NCBI RefSeq assembly: GCF_000964225.1
Contig: NZ_BAMZ01000009.1
Span: 1-64,000, forward strand
DNA: 64,000 bases
Direction: 5' to 3'
Source: Acetobacter syzygii
GTDB lineage: Bacteria > Pseudomonadota > Alphaproteobacteria > Acetobacterales > Acetobacteraceae
Of this stretch, positions 18,636 through 28,828 are shown piece after piece. Every line of letters begins with the position of its first letter. Position 1 is the stretch's first letter. The translations under genes were made by a program, and so were the position numbers. The notes beneath the pieces were generated by a model. It did no database searches. It had not been told where the DNA came from and worked only from the letters and a program-made list of their open reading frames with translations.

Positions 18636-18698
18636 AACGCTCTCCCGTATAAAACTACGGGAGAGAGTATGGCATTAGTCCTAACAATAAGAAAATTT

Positions 18699-20420
18699 TC
18701 AAATATTGATCGCGCGGTTGTCAGCACCCAATGCAGCTTCCTTAACAGCTTCGCTCAAGGTTGGGTGGGCATGGCAGACGCGGCCAATATCTTCTGCCGA
18801 TGCGCCAAATTCGATCGCCATGGTCGCTTCGGCTATCAGCTCCCCTGCTGCTGGACCAATAATATGGACACCCAGCACACGGTCTGTCTGCTTGTCTGCC
18901 AGCACCTTTACAAACCCGTCTGTCATGCCCAGCGCGCGTGCACGGCCGTTGGCAAGGAAGGGGAATTTGCCAGTTTTGTAGCCGACGCCCTTTTCCTTAA
19001 GCTGCTCTTCGGTAAAGCCGACAGACGCAACTTCAGGCCATGTGTAAATAACACCGGGAATGGCATCGTAATTAACATGCCCCGCCTGCCCTGCCAGCAG
19101 TTCGGCCAGTGCCACGCCTTCTTCTTCTGCCTTGTGGGCCAGCATGGGACCAGCAATCACGTCCCCAATGGCGTAAATTCCGGGAACATTGGTGGCATAA
19201 TGTGCATCCACTTCCACGCGGCCACGCTTGTCCAGCGCAATGCCGGCTTCTTCCAGCCCCATGTTTTTGCTGGCCGCCGTGCGGCCCACCGCAACCAGAA
19301 CCACATCGGCTTCCAGCGTTTCCACCGTACCACCTGCAGACGGTTCAATGCTCAGCACAACGCCTTTTTTGGTTTTTTCAGCTTTGGTGACCTTATGGCC
19401 CAGTTTCATTTTAAAGCCCTGCTTGGTCAGCAGTTTCTGGAACTGGGTTGCTACCTCGTTATCCGTACCGGGTACCAGACGATCAAGGAATTCAACAACC
19501 GTTACTTCCGCACCCAAACGGTGCCAGACGCTGCCCAGTTCCAGACCGATTACGCCGCCGCCAATCACAACCAGCCGCTTAGGTACTTCGGACAGTTCCA
19601 AGGCACCTGTTGAAGTCACAATAACTTTTTCGTCCACCTCAATGCCCGGCAGGTTTGCGCTATCGCTCCCGCTGGCAATAATAATGTGCTTGGCAGTAAC
19701 CGGCTTGCCATCCACGCTCAGGCGGCCTGTACCTTCAACCTTGCCGTGGCCTTTAAGCCAGGTAATGCCGTTTTTCTTGAAAAGGAATTCAACCCCCTTC
19801 ACGTTGGCACCAACAATATCGGCCTTACGCGCCTGCATCTTGGCCAGATCAAGCTTTACGCTCTCGATCAGCACGCCATGTGCGGCAAAGTCATGCCCGG
19901 CTGCATGGTAATTTTCCGATGACTGAAGCAGAGCCTTGGAGGGAATGCACCCGACATTCAGGCAGGTACCACCAAGTGTTGCGCGTTTTTCCACGCAGGC
20001 AACCTTAAAGCCAAGCTGCGCTGCGCGAATGGCGCACACATAGCCACCCGGCCCAGCACCAATAACCACAACATCATAATCCGTCTCGGCCGGAGGGGCG
20101 AGCTGCGAAGCTGCTTTTGCAGCAGGTTCAACCTGAGCAGGCGCCTGTTCCGCAGCAGGAGCAGTTGCGGTTTTACCTGCGGCTCCGGCTTCAAGCAGAG
20201 CCAGCACGGCACCAACTTCTACTTCGTCCCCTTCCTTGACTGCGTGGTTTTCCAGCCGACCAGTCGCAGGGGCGGGAACTTCCACGCTCACCTTATCTGT
20301 TTCCAGTTCTACAACCGGTTCATCTTCCTTAACCGCTTCGCCAGGCTGTTTCAGCCACTTCCCTACCGTGGCGGTTGTTACACTTTCTCCAAGGGTGGGA
20401 ACTTTAATTTCGGTCGGCAT
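18699..20420 (-). CDS. lpdA: Dihydrolipoyl dehydrogenase (E3) with N-terminal lipoyl domain
   Basis: A 573-residue flavoprotein that reoxidises dihydrolipoamide with NAD+. Residues 1-80 form a lipoyl domain with the lipoylated lysine K43 in ETDKVSVEV. An Ala/Pro linker follows, then the FAD-binding GAGPGGYV and the redox pair C153/C158 in [13 protein letters not shown]. The C-terminal HAHPTLSEA holds the active-site histidine. I chose ATG at 20420; a GTG at 20438 is also open. It is third after sucA and sucB, so it serves the 2-oxoglutarate complex, perhaps others too. The lipoyl domain is nearly the same as that of the adjacent sucB product. Confidence 0.96.
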   Translation of the reverse strand: MPTEIKVPTLGESVTTATVGKWLKQPGEAVKEDEPVVELETDKVSVEVPAPATGRLENHAVKEGDEVEVGAVLALLEAGAAGKTATAPAAEQAPAQVEPAAKAASQLAPPAETDYDVVVIGAGPGGYVCAIRAAQLGFKVACVEKRATLGGTCLNVGCIPSKALLQSSENYHAAGHDFAAHGVLIESVKLDLAKMQARKADIVGANVKGVEFLFKKNGITWLKGHGKVEGTGRLSVDGKPVTAKHIIIASGSDSANLPGIEVDEKVIVTSTGALELSEVPKRLVVIGGGVIGLELGSVWHRLGAEVTVVEFLDRLVPGTDNEVATQFQKLLTKQGFKMKLGHKVTKAEKTKKGVVLSIEPSAGGTVETLEADVVLVAVGRTAASKNMGLEEAGIALDKRGRVEVDAHYATNVPGIYAIGDVIAGPMLAHKAEEEGVALAELLAGQAGHVNYDAIPGVIYTWPEVASVGFTEEQLKEKGVGYKTGKFPFLANGRARALGMTDGFVKVLADKQTDRVLGVHIIGPAAGELIAEATMAIEFGASAEDIGRVCHAHPTLSEAVKEAALGADNRAINI

Positions 20421-20447
20421 GGGTCTTGTCTCGCTCACGTTAGGGTC

Positions 20448-20493
20448 TGCAAAAAGGTAAAGGCCGGGGCCCCTTCCGGGTTACCTCCGGCCT
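20448..20493 (-). terminator. Hairpin between sucB and lpdA
   Basis: AGGCCGG (20461-20467) pairs with CCGGCCT (20487-20493), and on the minus strand the stem is followed by a T-rich run (TTTACCTTTTTG). It could partly terminate sucAB transcripts before lpdA and set E3 at a lower level. Activity is inferred. Confidence 0.4.
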
Positions 20494-20507
20494 GTGCCAG
20501 TGTCAGA

Positions 20508-21716
20508 TCAGACGTCAATCAACAGGCGGCGGGGGTCTTCCACATTCTGCTTGAGCCTGACAAGGAAGCTGACTGCCTCCTTGCCGTCCACAATCCGATG
20601 ATCATAGGACAGGGCCACATACATCATGGGGCGAATAACCACCTGACCATTGACGGCAACAGGACGTTCCTGAATGGAGTGCATCCCCAGAATACCGGAC
20701 TGCGGAGAGTTCAGGATCGGGGTGGACAGCAGGGAACCATAAATGCCGCCATTGGTAATGGAGAAGGTACCGCCGGAGAGCTCATCAAGCTTGAGCGTAC
20801 CTTCGCGTGCCGCCTTACCAAACCCTGCAATGGTTTTTTCAATCTGGGCAAAACCCATTTTGTCAGCATCGCGAATGACCGGCACAACCAGACCGTTGGG
20901 ACCACCCACAGCAATGCCAAGATTGACGAAGTCGCGGTAGATCACGTCTTCCCCATCAATTTCAGCGTTAATGGCGGGGAATTCCTTAAGTGCTGCAATA
21001 ACCGCGCGGGAGAAGATGGACATGTAACCCAGCTTCACACCATGCTTTTTTACAAAGTTATCCTGAAATTCGGCACGCAGCGCCATTGCGCCAGACATGT
21101 CAATTTCATTAAACGTGGTCAGCATGGCCGCGGTATTCTGCGCTTCCTTCAAGCGGCGGGCAATGGTACGGCGCAGGCGCGTCATTTTGACACGCTCTTC
21201 ACGCGGGTCATCCTTGCGGGCGGCCTTGGGGGCTGCGGCAGGCGTTGCTGCCTGTGGCTGGGATAAAAAGCCCAGCACATCGCCTTTGGTAATCCGTCCG
21301 CCAAGGCCCGTGCCCTGACCAACCTGCCCTGCGTTCAGCCCGTTTTCCGCCATCAGCTTCCGTGCGGCTGGCAGTGCTGCTGCGGCATCGGCCGCTGGCT
21401 TGGCTGCCGGTGTTGCAGGGACTTCCACCTTTTTTTCTGGGGCAGCAGTTTTGGGGGCAGCAGGAGCGGCACCAGCCTTGCCGGGTTCCACGGTTGCCAG
21501 CAGGGCACCCACTTCCACCTCATCCCCTTCCTTTACGGCCTGTGGGCCAAGCACACCAGCCTGCGGAGCTGCCACTTCCACACTGACCTTATCAGTTTCA
21601 AGTTCAACAACCGGTTCGTCTTCCTTGACCGCATCACCGGGCTGCTTCAGCCATTTGGCAATGGTTGCCGTGGTCACGCTCTCGCCCAGTGTTGGCACCT
21701 TGATCTCGACTGACAT
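20508..21716 (-). CDS. sucB: Dihydrolipoyllysine-residue succinyltransferase (E2 of 2-oxoglutarate dehydrogenase)
   Basis: A 402-residue E2 core protein of the 2-oxoglutarate dehydrogenase complex. One lipoyl domain (K43 in ETDKVSVEV) is followed by a linker, a peripheral subunit-binding domain with [19 protein letters not shown], and the catalytic domain ending in [14 protein letters not shown] with the active-site His and Asp. ATG at 21716 (MSVEIKVPT) has an AGG just upstream; a longer frame upstream is not conserved. It lies between sucA and lpdA in the order of a standard operon. Confidence 0.96.
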   Translation of the reverse strand: MSVEIKVPTLGESVTTATIAKWLKQPGDAVKEDEPVVELETDKVSVEVAAPQAGVLGPQAVKEGDEVEVGALLATVEPGKAGAAPAAPKTAAPEKKVEVPATPAAKPAADAAAALPAARKLMAENGLNAGQVGQGTGLGGRITKGDVLGFLSQPQAATPAAAPKAARKDDPREERVKMTRLRRTIARRLKEAQNTAAMLTTFNEIDMSGAMALRAEFQDNFVKKHGVKLGYMSIFSRAVIAALKEFPAINAEIDGEDVIYRDFVNLGIAVGGPNGLVVPVIRDADKMGFAQIEKTIAGFGKAAREGTLKLDELSGGTFSITNGGIYGSLLSTPILNSPQSGILGMHSIQERPVAVNGQVVIRPMMYVALSYDHRIVDGKEAVSFLVRLKQNVEDPRRLLIDV

Positions 21717-21744
21717 CCTATTCCCCATTTTTTTCAAGAAATCC

Positions 21745-21776
21745 CCTGTGTGGCGTAATGGTTTTTTCCACACAGG
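21745..21776. repeat. Perfect 9-bp stem between sucA and sucB
   Basis: CCTGTGTGG (21745-21753) and CCACACAGG (21768-21776) are exact reverse complements around a 14-base loop in the 108-bp sucA-sucB gap. On the minus strand no strong T run follows. It may protect or process the transcript between E1 and E2; the role is not shown. Confidence 0.5.
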
Positions 21777-21824
21777 TTTTTCTTCCGCGTAAGGCGGACA
21801 ATTTTCTAAAATCCCAGACCCTGC

Positions 21825-24689
21825 TCAGCGAGCCGCCTTAAGCCCCAGTGCACGGTCCACAAGGTCCGCCTGCTCGGCGGCGTGAATGCGGGCCAGCCCC
21901 GTAGCCGGGCTAGCCGCTGCGGCACGCCCGACATACTGCGGACGCCCAGTCTTATGGCCTGCCCGCAGCAGAGCTTTTTCAATCCGCCGGTCCACAAAGT
22001 GCCACGCACCACCATTTTCCGTTTCTTCCTGACACCAGACAATGTCCGCATTAGGATAACGTTTGAGTTCGGCTGCGAGTGCTGCTTCGGGGAAGGGGTA
22101 GAGTTGCTCCACACGCACGATGGCAACGTCGTTCACGTCTTTTTCGCGCCGGGTGGCCAGCAGGTCATAATAAACCTTGCCAGAGCAAAGCACGACACGG
22201 CGCACCTTGGCATCCGGCCCCAGAGCATCCACCTCGGACAGAACCGGACTAAAGTGGGTGCCCGGCCCAAAGTCCGCCAGAGCGGAAACCGCAAGCTTGT
22301 GGCGCAGGAGGGACTTGGGTTCCATCAGCACCAGCGGTTTGCGGTAGTCGAGTTTGAGCTGCCTGCGGAGCGCATGGAAGTAGTTGGCAGGCGTTGTAAT
22401 ATTGCAGACAAACATGTTGTCTTCCGCACAAAGCTGGAGATAACGCTCCAGACGGGCAGAAGAATGTTCTGGTCCCTGCCCTTCATACCCATGAGGCAGA
22501 AGCAGAACCAGACCGGACATACGCAGCCACTTGGTCTCGCCCGAAGCAATGAACTGATCAATAATGACCTGTGCACAGTTCGCGAAGTCACCAAACTGGG
22601 CCTCCCACAGCACAAGTGTCTGTGGGTTGCGCACGGAATATCCGTATTCAAAACCCAGAACCCCGTATTCGGATAACAGCGAGTTCCAGATTTCAATTTT
22701 TGCCTGCTCGGTCTGAATATGGTTCAGCGGTGTGCAGGGGCTCTGGTTAACCTGATCGGTCCATGTTGCATGGCGCTGGCTGAAAGTCCCACGCTGGCAG
22801 TCCTCCCCGGACAAACGCACACGGTGACCTTCCAGCAGCAGGGAGCCAAAACCCAATGCCTCGCCTGTTGCCCAGTCAAACCCTTCGCCAGAGCTGAACA
22901 TGCCAGCCTTGGCCTTGAGCTGACGCGCAATTTTGGAGTTCAGGTTAAACCCTTCTGGCACTTTAGTAATTGCTGCACCAATTTTTTGCAGTGCATCAAG
23001 CGCCACGCCGGTTTCTGGCCATGCCTGTTCGGGCTTCTGCCCCGGTGCCGTAAGCCCTTTCCAGCCGCCTTCCAGCCAGTCGGCCTTGTTAACCTTGTAG
23101 GATTCAGCCGCCTTGTAATCAGTTTCCAGCCGATCCTGGAAGGCATCCCACTGGGCCTGTGCTTCCGCCTCGCTCATAACACCAGCTTCCACCACCCGGC
23201 GTGCGTACAGGGTGTGGGGTGTTTCGTGGCTGGCAATCGCCTTGTACATTACGGGCTGGGTAAAGACCGGCTCATCCGTTTCGTTATGGCCATGGCGACG
23301 GTAGCAGACAATGTCGAGCACAATATCGCTCGCAAACTTCTGCCGGTAATCAGCCGCAAGGCGGGAAACATAGATCACCGCTTCCGCATCATCCCCGTTG
23401 ACATGCAGGACCGGGGCCTCAATGGATTTGGCCAGATCCGTGCCATAAACGCCAGAATGGCCACATTCAGGGTTGGTGGTAAAACCGATCTGGTTGTTGA
23501 CTACCATATGAATGGTGCCACCCGTGCGGTAACCGGGCAGCTGGGACATGGCAAATGTTTCGTACACTATCCCCTGACCCGCAAAGGCAGCATCACCATG
23601 AATGATAATGCCCATGCTGCCACTACGGTTTTGCGTATCGCCCGCATCATCCTGTGTTGCACGGACCTTGCCCAGCACAACGGAATCAACCGCTTCCAGA
23701 TGGGACGGATTGGGCAGGAGGGAAATGTGAACGGAACGCCCGCCAACCTCCACATCCGCCGAAGATCCCAGATGGTATTTAACGTCCCCCGAACCTTCCA
23801 CGTTGTCAGGTTTGAAAGAACCACCGGCAAATTCGTTAAAAATGGCAACGTAGGGTTTGCGCACCACGTTGACCAGCGTGTTCAGGCGGCCACGGTGTGC
23901 CATGCCAATGGTTACTGACCCAACGCCCTGCACAGCAGACTGGTCCACAATGGCATGAAGGGCTGGAATGGAGATTTCTCCCCCTTCCAGACCAAAGCGC
24001 TTGGCCCCTACGTAACGCTTCTGGCAGAATGCTTCAAACCCTTCGGCTTCGGCCAGATTTTTAAGAATGCTTTTGCGCTCGGCAACGCTTACGTTCTGCT
24101 GCCAGTTATCGCCTTCCAGCCGCTGGCGGAACCATTCGCGCTGTTCAGCATTACGGGCATACAGGTATTCCGCACCAATATTCCCGCAATAGACTGACCG
24201 CAGTGCTGCAATAACCTCCTTGACCTTTGCAGTACTCCGCCCCTTAAGCAGCGGGTCCAGTAAAGAGCCAATAAAAACCTCCCGGTCCAGATCCTTGGGG
24301 CCAAAGCCGTAGGTCTGCGGGTTCAGTTCCTCACGCTGGGCAGGAACTTTAAGCCCCAGCGGGTCCAGCGTTGCTTCCAGATGACCAAATTCGCGGTAAG
24401 CGCGCACCAGTCTGGCAATTGCCAGACTGTCCTGTGCTGCAAGGCCGCCAGCCGGGCTACCCTTTACAGGCGGCGGCTCTTCCCCCGTGATAATGGATGG
24501 ACGCGGCGCCCACGATGCACCCAGTGCATCGTGCAGCACGGCTGCCTCATCATCTCCCAGCGAACTGAAGAGAATATCGAAGGAGGGATCTACACTTTTT
24601 GGATCCTTCGCCCACTGGGCATACAAATCCGCAAGGTACGCGATATTGGCACCGTTCAGAGCGGTTGCCAGCATATCCGATACCGCCAT
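21825..24689 (-). CDS. sucA: 2-oxoglutarate dehydrogenase E1 component
   Basis: A 954-residue thiamine-diphosphate enzyme that decarboxylates 2-oxoglutarate and transfers the succinyl group to the E2 lipoyl arm in the TCA cycle. Recognisable blocks are GMAHRGRLNTLVNV, the FAGQGIVYETFAMSQL stretch, the diphosphate-binding CYRRHGHNETDEP, and LPHGYEGQGPEHSSAR. The N-terminal segment (LNGANIAYLADLYAQW) is the usual E2-binding region. Length is normal. It heads the sucA-sucB-lpdA unit. The 205 bases upstream (24690-24894) hold no gene and should contain its promoter. Confidence 0.97.
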   Translation of the reverse strand: MAVSDMLATALNGANIAYLADLYAQWAKDPKSVDPSFDILFSSLGDDEAAVLHDALGASWAPRPSIITGEEPPPVKGSPAGGLAAQDSLAIARLVRAYREFGHLEATLDPLGLKVPAQREELNPQTYGFGPKDLDREVFIGSLLDPLLKGRSTAKVKEVIAALRSVYCGNIGAEYLYARNAEQREWFRQRLEGDNWQQNVSVAERKSILKNLAEAEGFEAFCQKRYVGAKRFGLEGGEISIPALHAIVDQSAVQGVGSVTIGMAHRGRLNTLVNVVRKPYVAIFNEFAGGSFKPDNVEGSGDVKYHLGSSADVEVGGRSVHISLLPNPSHLEAVDSVVLGKVRATQDDAGDTQNRSGSMGIIIHGDAAFAGQGIVYETFAMSQLPGYRTGGTIHMVVNNQIGFTTNPECGHSGVYGTDLAKSIEAPVLHVNGDDAEAVIYVSRLAADYRQKFASDIVLDIVCYRRHGHNETDEPVFTQPVMYKAIASHETPHTLYARRVVEAGVMSEAEAQAQWDAFQDRLETDYKAAESYKVNKADWLEGGWKGLTAPGQKPEQAWPETGVALDALQKIGAAITKVPEGFNLNSKIARQLKAKAGMFSSGEGFDWATGEALGFGSLLLEGHRVRLSGEDCQRGTFSQRHATWTDQVNQSPCTPLNHIQTEQAKIEIWNSLLSEYGVLGFEYGYSVRNPQTLVLWEAQFGDFANCAQVIIDQFIASGETKWLRMSGLVLLLPHGYEGQGPEHSSARLERYLQLCAEDNMFVCNITTPANYFHALRRQLKLDYRKPLVLMEPKSLLRHKLAVSALADFGPGTHFSPVLSEVDALGPDAKVRRVVLCSGKVYYDLLATRREKDVNDVAIVRVEQLYPFPEAALAAELKRYPNADIVWCQEETENGGAWHFVDRRIEKALLRAGHKTGRPQYVGRAAAASPATGLARIHAAEQADLVDRALGLKAAR

Positions 24690-24894
24690 CTCACATTCCT
24701 CCCTGTCGCGGGGTGATCACGCGCCGCAGACCAGATGTTGTGTCACACTCCAACGTAAGCCGGACCATCTTTTCCTTCACCCCACCCATACGGTGAAGTG
24801 CCCTTGATATCCCTTGCCAGAAGCAGACAGCCCCCGGCCTCTTTCTGTCTCAAGAGCTAGACCGGCCATGGGGCTGGAACAAGGGCACCGCCTG

Positions 24895-26118
24895 TCACGC
24901 TCTAGCGAGGCTGTGGGCTGCCTGTGCTGCCTGTGCACCATGCTCAAGCCAGCTTTCACTGCCCATTTCCGCCAGACGGGAGGCTGTGCGGGCAAATGCG
25001 TCCGAGCCTTCTCCCTCGGTAAACAGTTTGTCAGGTGCTGCTGCAGCCGAGGCAAACAGCAGATTCCCGTTGTCATACAAGGCATCTATGAGGGTGATGA
25101 AGCGCCGGGCGAGGTTGGCCTCGTCCTGCCCCATGCAGGGAATGTTATCGATCACAACAACGGGAAAGCGCTTGGCCAGCGCCAGATAATCGTTCGGCCC
25201 CAACGGCTTTCCACACAAAGAGTTGAAATCGAACCGGCACACCCGCCCCGCAGCCTGCTCCACAACAAAGCTGCGACCAACAAACTCCAAAGTCACCGAC
25301 TCATTTTTTGCAGTTCCGGCCTGATGGGCAAAAATACGGTCTAGCGTTGCATGGGCCTGTGCATCGGCCGGAACAAGCCATGTCTGGCGGTCCTGCTCGC
25401 GCCCACGGCGGTAATCCCTTGGCGAATCCAGCTCAATCGTATCCAGCTCACGCCGGATAATGGCTATGAACGGTTTAAAGGCATCTGCCCCCGGTCTGTT
25501 CTGGAACAGTTGCGAGGGTTCAGTATTGGATGTGGCGACAATAACCACACCATCCGCAAACAGCGCCTCAAACAGACGCCCCAGAATCATGGCATCTGCA
25601 ATGTCGTTCACCTGAAACTCGTCAAAGCACAAAAGCTGCACGCGGGCGGCTATGGCTTTGGCCAGTGGTGGAATAGGGTCCGCCATACCGGGGTTGGCAG
25701 CCTTGAGGTCATGCAGCTTCTGATGCACGTCCTGCATGAAGCGCAGAAAATGAATGCGCTCCTTGTGCCGGACAGGCGCGCAGCCAAAAAACAGATCCAT
25801 GACCATGGTTTTGCCACGCCCCACACGCCCTACAATATAAAGGCCCCGTGGACGGTCCTGCGTAGTCTGGTCAGGCTGGTTCATCAGCTTTTTGGCAAGA
25901 CCCGCCAAAAAACCGCGCCCCTTGCTGGCGGGGGTGGCCGCCTGCACCCTGCGTTCGGGCATGGCGGCCAGTTCGCGCCACAACTGGTCCAGACGTTCGA
26001 CCACACGGGCCTGATCCGGATCGCTCTTGATGTCCCCGGTAGCAATGCGCTGCCGGTAAACTGCCAGAGGCCCCTGTCTGGTCGCAGCTGAGGCCCCGCT
26101 CATGTTCATATCTGTCAT
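24895..26118 (-). CDS. zapE: Cell division protein ZapE / AFG1-like ATPase
   Basis: A 407-residue P-loop ATPase. Walker A is GRVGRGKT and Walker B is LLCFDEFQV, with the family block MILGRLFEALFADGVVIVATSN after it. ZapE acts at constricting Z-rings in E. coli; mitochondrial AFG1/LACE1 relatives are linked to protein quality control. In Alphaproteobacteria this gene often sits near TCA-cycle genes, as here. I chose ATG at 26118 (MTDMNMSG); an earlier ATG at 26166 and two further ones just downstream are possible. Its end is 205 bases before the sucA start. Confidence 0.92.
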   Translation of the reverse strand: MTDMNMSGASAATRQGPLAVYRQRIATGDIKSDPDQARVVERLDQLWRELAAMPERRVQAATPASKGRGFLAGLAKKLMNQPDQTTQDRPRGLYIVGRVGRGKTMVMDLFFGCAPVRHKERIHFLRFMQDVHQKLHDLKAANPGMADPIPPLAKAIAARVQLLCFDEFQVNDIADAMILGRLFEALFADGVVIVATSNTEPSQLFQNRPGADAFKPFIAIIRRELDTIELDSPRDYRRGREQDRQTWLVPADAQAHATLDRIFAHQAGTAKNESVTLEFVGRSFVVEQAAGRVCRFDFNSLCGKPLGPNDYLALAKRFPVVVIDNIPCMGQDEANLARRFITLIDALYDNGNLLFASAAAAPDKLFTEGEGSDAFARTASRLAEMGSESWLEHGAQAAQAAHSLARA

Positions 26119-26247
26119 AATTCTGCCCGATAACGGCTTGAAGGCTCTTTCTGCAAGCACCATCACCTCTCCTAACCGTGTCGTGACAAGGCTGGAGCAC
26201 TCTGGTGCTGTTCATGGGTCCATCATACCCATATCGGAGTCCACGTC

Positions 26248-26586
26248 ATGACCGACTGGAACGCTTATCGCGCCAATATGCAAAAAAATGTCAAAACACT
26301 GGTGCAGTTGACCCCCAATACACTCAAGGGGTTGCAAACACTGGAAACTCCACTACCCGAGATGCGGCATCTGGATGCCAAAACGCGCGAACTGATTGCT
26401 CTGGCAGTGGCGGTAACCACACGGTGTGATGGCTGCATTGCCGTGCATTCCGCAGAGGCCCGCAAGGTTGGCGCAACCAAAGACGAAATTGCCGAAGCAC
26501 TGGGCGTAGCCGTAGCCCTGAATGCCGGAGCTGCCTTTGTTTACTCCAGCCGGGTTATGGAAGCGTTTGAAAGCACGGAAAACTAA
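26248..26586 (+). CDS. Carboxymuconolactone decarboxylase / AhpD-like protein
   Basis: A 112-residue protein with the AhpD-like fold. The redox motif CDGCIAVH puts cysteines at residues 60 and 63 and the proton-relay histidine at 67, as in AhpD-type peroxidase partners. No ahpC or peroxiredoxin lies beside it, so the partner is unknown. A divergent promoter is shared with zapE. It converges on comEC with a five-base gap. Confidence 0.88.
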   Translation: MTDWNAYRANMQKNVKTLVQLTPNTLKGLQTLETPLPEMRHLDAKTRELIALAVAVTTRCDGCIAVHSAEARKVGATKDEIAEALGVAVALNAGAAFVYSSRVMEAFESTEN

Positions 26587-26591
26587 GCGCC

Positions 26592-28790
26592 TTATTCCGC
26601 CTGCGCCAAAGGCAGGGTGGGGGTGCCATGCCCACCGGGTTTGAGCACCCACAAACGCTCCCCCCGCGTCTGCCTGTCCGTTACAACCTGCACGCCTGAA
26701 GCCAGAAAAACCATTTGCGCACCCCCGCGCCAGGCAGAAAAACGATCAAGCCGAACAGACACATCCGGGCAGGACTGCCTGATGGGTGCCACACTGACCA
26801 CCAGAGACGCCTGTGCACACAGCGCCTGCGGCAAAAGCGCCAGACCATCCGAGGGGTCGTGTACACGCAGGACCACCTCCTGTGCGCCACGAAGCATGGT
26901 GCAGGTTCCGGCAACTTCATCTTCCCCACAGATCAGGCTGCCATCGGCCGTTTCCACCCCTTGGGGGCCACCAGACCAGAATGTGGTCACGGGTAACGCC
27001 AGAGCCTGCGCCCATGCGGCTTTTACGGTATATTCATCCCGTGCATGGCCCATAACCAGCAGGCTGCCCCGATCACGCACACCAATTAACTGACCATCCG
27101 GGCTGATCAGAATATCCGGCTGCCGCACCAGCCAAGGCGTTGCCATACCAACAAACACCAACACAGCGCCCCACCAACGCCAGCTATGTTGCCACAAACA
27201 CAGCCAGCACAGCCCCAGCAGAACTGCAAAAAGCCCCCATCCGGGCATGGCAGGCACGGCAATACGGGCTGCGGGCCACCCCGCCACACCATGCGCCAGC
27301 CACAGCACAAACCGCACCCCCACATCCATCAAATGTAAAAAGGGGGCGTCGGCGTGGACGGGCATGGCCAGTAGCGCAAGCAACCCAAAAGGCATGATCC
27401 ACACAGCCATAAGCGGGACTGCCAGCAGATTGGCCAAAACAAAAAACGGCTGCACAACACCAAAATGCGCCATAACCACAGGCAGGGTCGCTGTGCCTGC
27501 CAGAATACTGGTCAAAACCAGCATGGCGGCATGTCGTGCACATGTTTGCCCAAACCCTGCCAGCCTCCCCACCCAGCCAAGCAACCGTGGATGTATGACC
27601 TCATACCCCGCAACAAGCGCCATAACTGCGGCCATGGACATTTGAAAAGCAACGTCCAGCACAACCTGCGGCGCCACCAGCAGCATAATGGTCGCAGCCA
27701 GCGCAACACCCCGCATGGATACGGCCCGACGCCCGACCACAAGCCCCAGAACCACCACGCTGGACATAAGCCAACTGCGCTCGGCAGGCAGGTGCACTCC
27801 GGTCAGCAGCACATAAGCGCCACCAATCCCCCATGCGACCAAAGCCGCAATGGCTTTGCATGGCCACCTCAGAGCAGCCCATTCCCATGCAGCCAGCCCC
27901 ATGCGGCAGACCAGCATGGCCGCCCCCATAACAATGCCCAGATGTAGCCCCGCTACCGCCAGCAGGTGCGCAAGCCCGGACGCGGCAAAATCCTCCCGTA
28001 CCGTCCGCGGCACCTCCTCCGCCTTACCATCCAGCAAAGTCGCCACGACCGTACCGGATGCACCGGGCAGAACCTGCCGGATACGCGCGCCCACGTGCTG
28101 GCGTAATCTGGCAATAATGTGCGTGGCAAACCCTTGGGGCGGGTATGGAATCGCAGGTTCCACCTGCACTGGCCCCAGCGCATTGCCACGGCCTGCACGC
28201 CCGGCAAACCATGCCTCAAACTGCATGTCCCGTCCGCCGGGGAATGCGGGGAAAGAAGGAGACTGCAAAAGAACGCGTACGCGCAGGTGCGCACCTATAC
28301 CCAGTTCTGCCGAGTCCTGTGGGACCAGTCTTATGTTCAGACTGCGCCGAAGCGGCGGCATTCCCTCATTCACAAAATCATGCAGGACTCCCTGCCCCAG
28401 CGTTACATACCGCACTGGTGGGCCGCCCCGGTCGGAAGCCGCAAAATATGCAATATCCTGTATAATACCCGTCAGTTCCGTGCCGCGCCGGGGCAGTTCC
28501 GGCATAGGGGGCTGCCGGTGCGCGGCACTCCATGCCGCACCAAACCCCACCGCCAGCGCCATAGCAGCCCCACCCAGCACCCGCACACCAAGGCTGTGCG
28601 GCCTGTACAGGCAGACACCCAGCCCTGTGCAAGCCACAATGGCGGGCAGTAGCAACCCCAGTTCCCAACCCGGCTCAGACGGCCATAAAAAATAACTGAG
28701 TGCGCCCAATGCCAGCAGCACGGGGCACCACAGCACAAGCCGCCGGTATTCCCCTGCGAACAACACCATGACAGACATCGGGTTCAGCAT
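26592..28790 (-). CDS. comEC: ComEC/Rec2 DNA-uptake channel
   Basis: A 732-residue inner-membrane protein expected to carry single-stranded DNA into the cell during natural transformation. The N-terminal region has a short soluble (OB-like) part between hydrophobic helices. The central competence domain carries SGLAHLLAVAGLHLGIV and TGVHLPAERSWLMSSVV. The C-terminal part is short compared with ComEC proteins that carry a full beta-lactamase-like domain. ATG at 28790 has AGGGAG seven bases upstream, which decides the start over the longer frame running into gltX. dprA lies 4 kb away on the other strand. Confidence 0.92.
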   Translation of the reverse strand: MLNPMSVMVLFAGEYRRLVLWCPVLLALGALSYFLWPSEPGWELGLLLPAIVACTGLGVCLYRPHSLGVRVLGGAAMALAVGFGAAWSAAHRQPPMPELPRRGTELTGIIQDIAYFAASDRGGPPVRYVTLGQGVLHDFVNEGMPPLRRSLNIRLVPQDSAELGIGAHLRVRVLLQSPSFPAFPGGRDMQFEAWFAGRAGRGNALGPVQVEPAIPYPPQGFATHIIARLRQHVGARIRQVLPGASGTVVATLLDGKAEEVPRTVREDFAASGLAHLLAVAGLHLGIVMGAAMLVCRMGLAAWEWAALRWPCKAIAALVAWGIGGAYVLLTGVHLPAERSWLMSSVVVLGLVVGRRAVSMRGVALAATIMLLVAPQVVLDVAFQMSMAAVMALVAGYEVIHPRLLGWVGRLAGFGQTCARHAAMLVLTSILAGTATLPVVMAHFGVVQPFFVLANLLAVPLMAVWIMPFGLLALLAMPVHADAPFLHLMDVGVRFVLWLAHGVAGWPAARIAVPAMPGWGLFAVLLGLCWLCLWQHSWRWWGAVLVFVGMATPWLVRQPDILISPDGQLIGVRDRGSLLVMGHARDEYTVKAAWAQALALPVTTFWSGGPQGVETADGSLICGEDEVAGTCTMLRGAQEVVLRVHDPSDGLALLPQALCAQASLVVSVAPIRQSCPDVSVRLDRFSAWRGGAQMVFLASGVQVVTDRQTRGERLWVLKPGGHGTPTLPLAQAE

Positions 28791-28828
28791 ATGGCTCCCT
28801 GCGCCCGCGCGTGATAAAGACTGGCCCC

